Of a stretch of 7,061 nucleotides of DNA, positions 4,869 through 7,061 are shown piece after piece. Within the stretch, counting starts at the first letter, position 1, and the number at the start of each line of letters is the position of its first letter. The stretch is from assembly GCA_002298695.1 (NCBI GenBank), contig DBLB01000140.1, positions 4,407-11,467 of the forward strand. The letters are read 5' to 3'. The notes beneath the pieces are model-generated. The model was given only the letters and a program-made list of their open reading frames with translations, made no database searches and had not been told where the DNA came from. The position numbers and the translations under genes are program-made. This DNA comes from Clostridiales bacterium UBA735. Its GTDB lineage: Bacteria; Bacillota; Clostridia; Oscillospirales; Oscillospiraceae.

Positions 4869-7061
4869 GGAAACGGACAATGCGCTGTCTCGCAATGTTC
4901 CTGGCCTTGGTCATGGTCTTTACGGTTTTGCCGCTGACCGCCATGGCAGAGACGACTGCGGGCGTGCGCGCAGAGCTTGTGACCGATGCGTCGCAGCTCA
5001 AGGCCGGCGATCAGATCGTGATCGCGGCAAAAGATTCTGAAATGGCGCTCGGCACGAACCAGAAGAGCAACAACCGCGAGGCGGTTGCTGTTACGAAAAC
5101 TGGTACGACGCTGAGCGGCGGTGATGATGTACAGGTTCTGACGTTGGAAGCCGGTACAAAGGAAGGGACGTTTGCGTTCTATGCCGGGACTTCGGGATAT
5201 CTGTATGCGGCCGGCCAAACCAAAGCGCAGAGTGGTAATAAGAGCAATCAGAACTATCTGCGGACAGACAAAGAGCTGACGGATAATGCTTCCTGGAAAA
5301 TCAGCATTACGTCCGGCGCGGCGTCGATCGTGGCGCAGGGCAAAAATGGATGCAATACGCTTCGTTACAACAGCGGGAGCTCGAAGCTTTTCTCCTGCTA
5401 TGCAAGCGGACAGCAGGATGTTGCTATCTATAAAGTAGCGGGCAAGGAAAGTGTTGCGGCGCCGACGGCGACGAGCGGCGAGACTGTGCTGACGGCCGGT
5501 GAGACGACAGATCTTCCCGTTGGCAACACGATCACGTTTGCCAGCGCAACGGAAGGCGCGGCGCTCGCCTACTCGACCGACGGCAAGACGTATACCGCGG
5601 GCGATTCCGTGGAGGTCACGGTGAGCGCGACATACACCGTCAAGGCCAGCAAGGAGGGCATGGCAGACAGCACGGCGACCTTTACCGTCCGGGCCTACCA
5701 GATGGTGGACAAGTATATCAAAGCGGATACGGTCGCGGCGAATGACAAGGTCGTGATCTACTATCCGGCGAAAGCAAAGGTTCTGACGACAGAGCACTAT
5801 CTGTTTGTAGACAAAAATAAGGACGAGCTGGTTGCGGCAGATGCGGTTGTCACCGGCACAGAACTGACCACCGAAGCAGAAAAGCTGGCCGTTATGACGG
5901 TTAGCGGCGACGCGGCGGGCTATACGTTCCAGACGGCAGACGGCAAGTATCTGTATCTGGATGGCACGCATGTCCGCTTCGTGGACGTGACCAGCGATTA
6001 TACCACGCTTACGCTTGAAGCGGCGGAGAATGGCACCTACATCAAGTGCGAGAAAGCGGTTTTCAACAACAAGGTGCAGTATCTGGAATACTACGGCGGA
6101 TATTTTACCTGCTACGGCCTGAATACCAACAAAGCAAATATCTACACGTTCCAGTTCTTCAAGCTGACGCAGGAGAAGAAATATGTGGATCCGGCCGCGC
6201 CGGCGACGGTTGCGACGCCTACGGCGTCGCAGGCTTCCGGTGAATTCACCGGAAGCACAACGATCAGCTTTGCCTGCGAGACGGAAGGAGCGGAGATCCG
6301 GTATTCCACCGACGACGGCAATACCTGGAAGACGTACAGCGAGCCGCTGACGATCACCGAGACGACCACCTTCACGGTCAAGGCCGTCAAGGACGGCGCG
6401 GAGAGCGACACGGCGACGTTTACCTATACGCTGAAGTCCGGCGAGACGCCGGTGCAGGGGCCGATCAAGGACGGCAAATACGTCATTTACGCCCCGGCGG
6501 TCGGGAAAGCGCTGTCCACGAGCTATAAGGGGTATTACAACACCGCGACGGACGTGAAGCTGGAAGACGGCAAACTGACCGGCTACAGCAATGCGGACGT
6601 CTGGACCGTCACGCAGAATCAGGACGGCAGCTATACCATCGCCACGGCCGCAGGCAAGAAGCTGGCCATGGAGGACAGCCATTCCAGCATGACGCTGGAT
6701 GCGAAGAATGCGGCCTGGACGATCACTGCGGTGCAGGGCAAGGATAGCCTGTACTACGTCGACAATCCTGCACGCAAAGATTCAACGAATTATCGTGTGC
6801 AGTATCATGCGGAATATGGTACGTGGAGCGCATACAACGGCACCGGCGACAACTTTGAACTGGCGTTCTATCCGGCAGAGACGGTGACGCCGCCGACGCC
6901 GGGGGAAGGCCCGATCGAGGACGGCACCTATGTCGTCTACAACCCGAGCGTCAAGAAGGCCATGAGCGCCGAGGCGACCGGCACCTATTACCGCGTCGGC
7001 ACGGACTTCACGCCCGGCGAGGCGACGCCTGTGGAAGCGGATGCACCGCTGGTCTGGACGT
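4865..7061 (+). CDS. Large secreted modular protein (C-terminus beyond window)
   Basis: The frame is open from ATG at 4865 to the right edge (732 full codons). AGGAGG at 4850-4855 supports the start. Residues 1-28 form a Sec signal peptide: MRKR, a hydrophobic core (LAMFLALVMVFTVLPL) and a likely cut after AMA. Then come module A (about 37-193; LKAGDQIVIAA ... ALGTNQKSNNR ... LRYNSGSSKLFSCY ... QQDVAIYK), a chitobiase C-terminal-like module (199-278, with YSTDGKTY), module B1 (283-440), a second chitobiase-like module (446-523, with YSTDDGNTW), module B2 (532-672), a TPPTPGEG linker and the start of B3 (682-). These are non-catalytic beta modules; no enzyme motif is visible. From memory, similar modules occur in large extracellular nucleotidase or nuclease-type proteins of gut Firmicutes, so a hydrolase further on is plausible but unproven. 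A surface or adhesive role is the alternative. Confidence 0.88.
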   Translation, partial: MRKRTMRCLAMFLALVMVFTVLPLTAMAETTAGVRAELVTDASQLKAGDQIVIAAKDSEMALGTNQKSNNREAVAVTKTGTTLSGGDDVQVLTLEAGTKEGTFAFYAGTSGYLYAAGQTKAQSGNKSNQNYLRTDKELTDNASWKISITSGAASIVAQGKNGCNTLRYNSGSSKLFSCYASGQQDVAIYKVAGKESVAAPTATSGETVLTAGETTDLPVGNTITFASATEGAALAYSTDGKTYTAGDSVEVTVSATYTVKASKEGMADSTATFTVRAYQMVDKYIKADTVAANDKVVIYYPAKAKVLTTEHYLFVDKNKDELVAADAVVTGTELTTEAEKLAVMTVSGDAAGYTFQTADGKYLYLDGTHVRFVDVTSDYTTLTLEAAENGTYIKCEKAVFNNKVQYLEYYGGYFTCYGLNTNKANIYTFQFFKLTQEKKYVDPAAPATVATPTASQASGEFTGSTTISFACETEGAEIRYSTDDGNTWKTYSEPLTITETTTFTVKAVKDGAESDTATFTYTLKSGETPVQGPIKDGKYVIYAPAVGKALSTSYKGYYNTATDVKLEDGKLTGYSNADVWTVTQNQDGSYTIATAAGKKLAMEDSHSSMTLDAKNAAWTITAVQGKDSLYYVDNPARKDSTNYRVQYHAEYGTWSAYNGTGDNFELAFYPAETVTPPTPGEGPIEDGTYVVYNPSVKKAMSAEATGTYYRVGTDFTPGEATPVEADAPLVWT
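5459..6433 (+). repeat. Two chitobiase C-terminal-like modules flanking module B1
   Basis: Within the secreted protein, 5459-5698 and 6200-6433 encode copies of one small beta-sandwich type. Shared features are an opening Ala-Pro-Thr-rich segment ending in SGE, a strand with ITF or ISF, TEGA followed by YSTD-G, then TYTVKA or TFTVKA and DSTATFTV or SDTATFTY. The pattern matches the CHB_HEX_C_1 type known as a spacer or carbohydrate-associated module in secreted hydrolases. Module B1 (5711-6184) lies between them. Confidence 0.65.
6458..7060 (+). repeat. Adjacent B-type modules B2 and B3 (B3 incomplete)
   Basis: B2 (6458-6880) opens with GPIKDGKYVIYAPAVGKALS and B3 (from 6908) with GPIEDGTYVVYNPSVKKAMS, joined by a Thr/Pro/Gly linker. 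B2 goes on with DVWTV, DGSYTIATAAGKKLAM and a Tyr-rich end (VQYHAEYGTWSAYNG). B1 earlier in the protein has the same layout (VVIYYPAKAKVLTT, YTFQTADGKYLYL, VQYLEYYGGYFTCYG), so at least three divergent copies are present. B3 is cut by the window edge at about its fiftieth residue. Confidence 0.7.

Noticed and set aside
4712..6682. Minus-strand open frame of 656 codons
   Set aside because: It lies opposite the secreted-protein gene, whose plus-strand frame has a promoter, AGGAGG, a signal peptide and recognisable repeated modules. The antisense product is Arg/His-rich with no recognisable domain, as expected from a shadow of GC-rich codons.

Overview
The window looks like chromosomal DNA of a GC-rich Clostridia (Firmicutes), probably a gut Oscillospiraceae-type bacterium. 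This is an inference from strong AGGAGG-type ribosome binding sites at most starts, two Gram-positive style intrinsic terminators, GC-rich codons, a PhoU-domain Na/Pi transporter, and a very large secreted protein built from repeated modules. No RNA gene, CRISPR array, insertion sequence or other mobile element is visible. All supported genes lie on the plus strand.

Region 1 (2-2682) is the 3' end of an operon of small-molecule redox enzymes: an aldo/keto reductase that has lost its N-terminus to the window edge, two paralogous bicupin proteins in tandem, and an FMN-dependent nitroreductase. Gaps are only 15-31 nt, each downstream gene has its own Shine-Dalgarno sequence, and one terminator (2656-2682) closes the unit. 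The cupins share the same metal-binding residues and a 26-nt identical stretch, so they arose by duplication. The substrate cannot be read from sequence.

Region 2 (2683-4614) is a single-gene unit: a control region with 11-bp-spaced TTTACA repeats resembling PhoP (phosphate starvation) boxes and a perfect inverted repeat, then a complete Na/phosphate cotransporter-family protein with a C-terminal PhoU domain, then a strong terminator.

Region 3 (4615-7061) begins with a good sigma-A-type promoter and a leader of about 145 nt. The leader holds a 44-codon open frame whose stop overlaps the next start (ATGA). Then comes the first 732 codons of a secreted multidomain protein that runs off the right edge. 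It has a signal peptide followed by alternating beta-rich modules and chitobiase C-terminal-like modules. Such modules occur in large extracellular hydrolases of gut Firmicutes, including 5'-nucleotidase or nuclease-type proteins, but the catalytic part, if any, is outside the window. If it were a phosphatase or nucleotidase it would pair well with the neighbouring phosphate transporter; that link is only a hypothesis.
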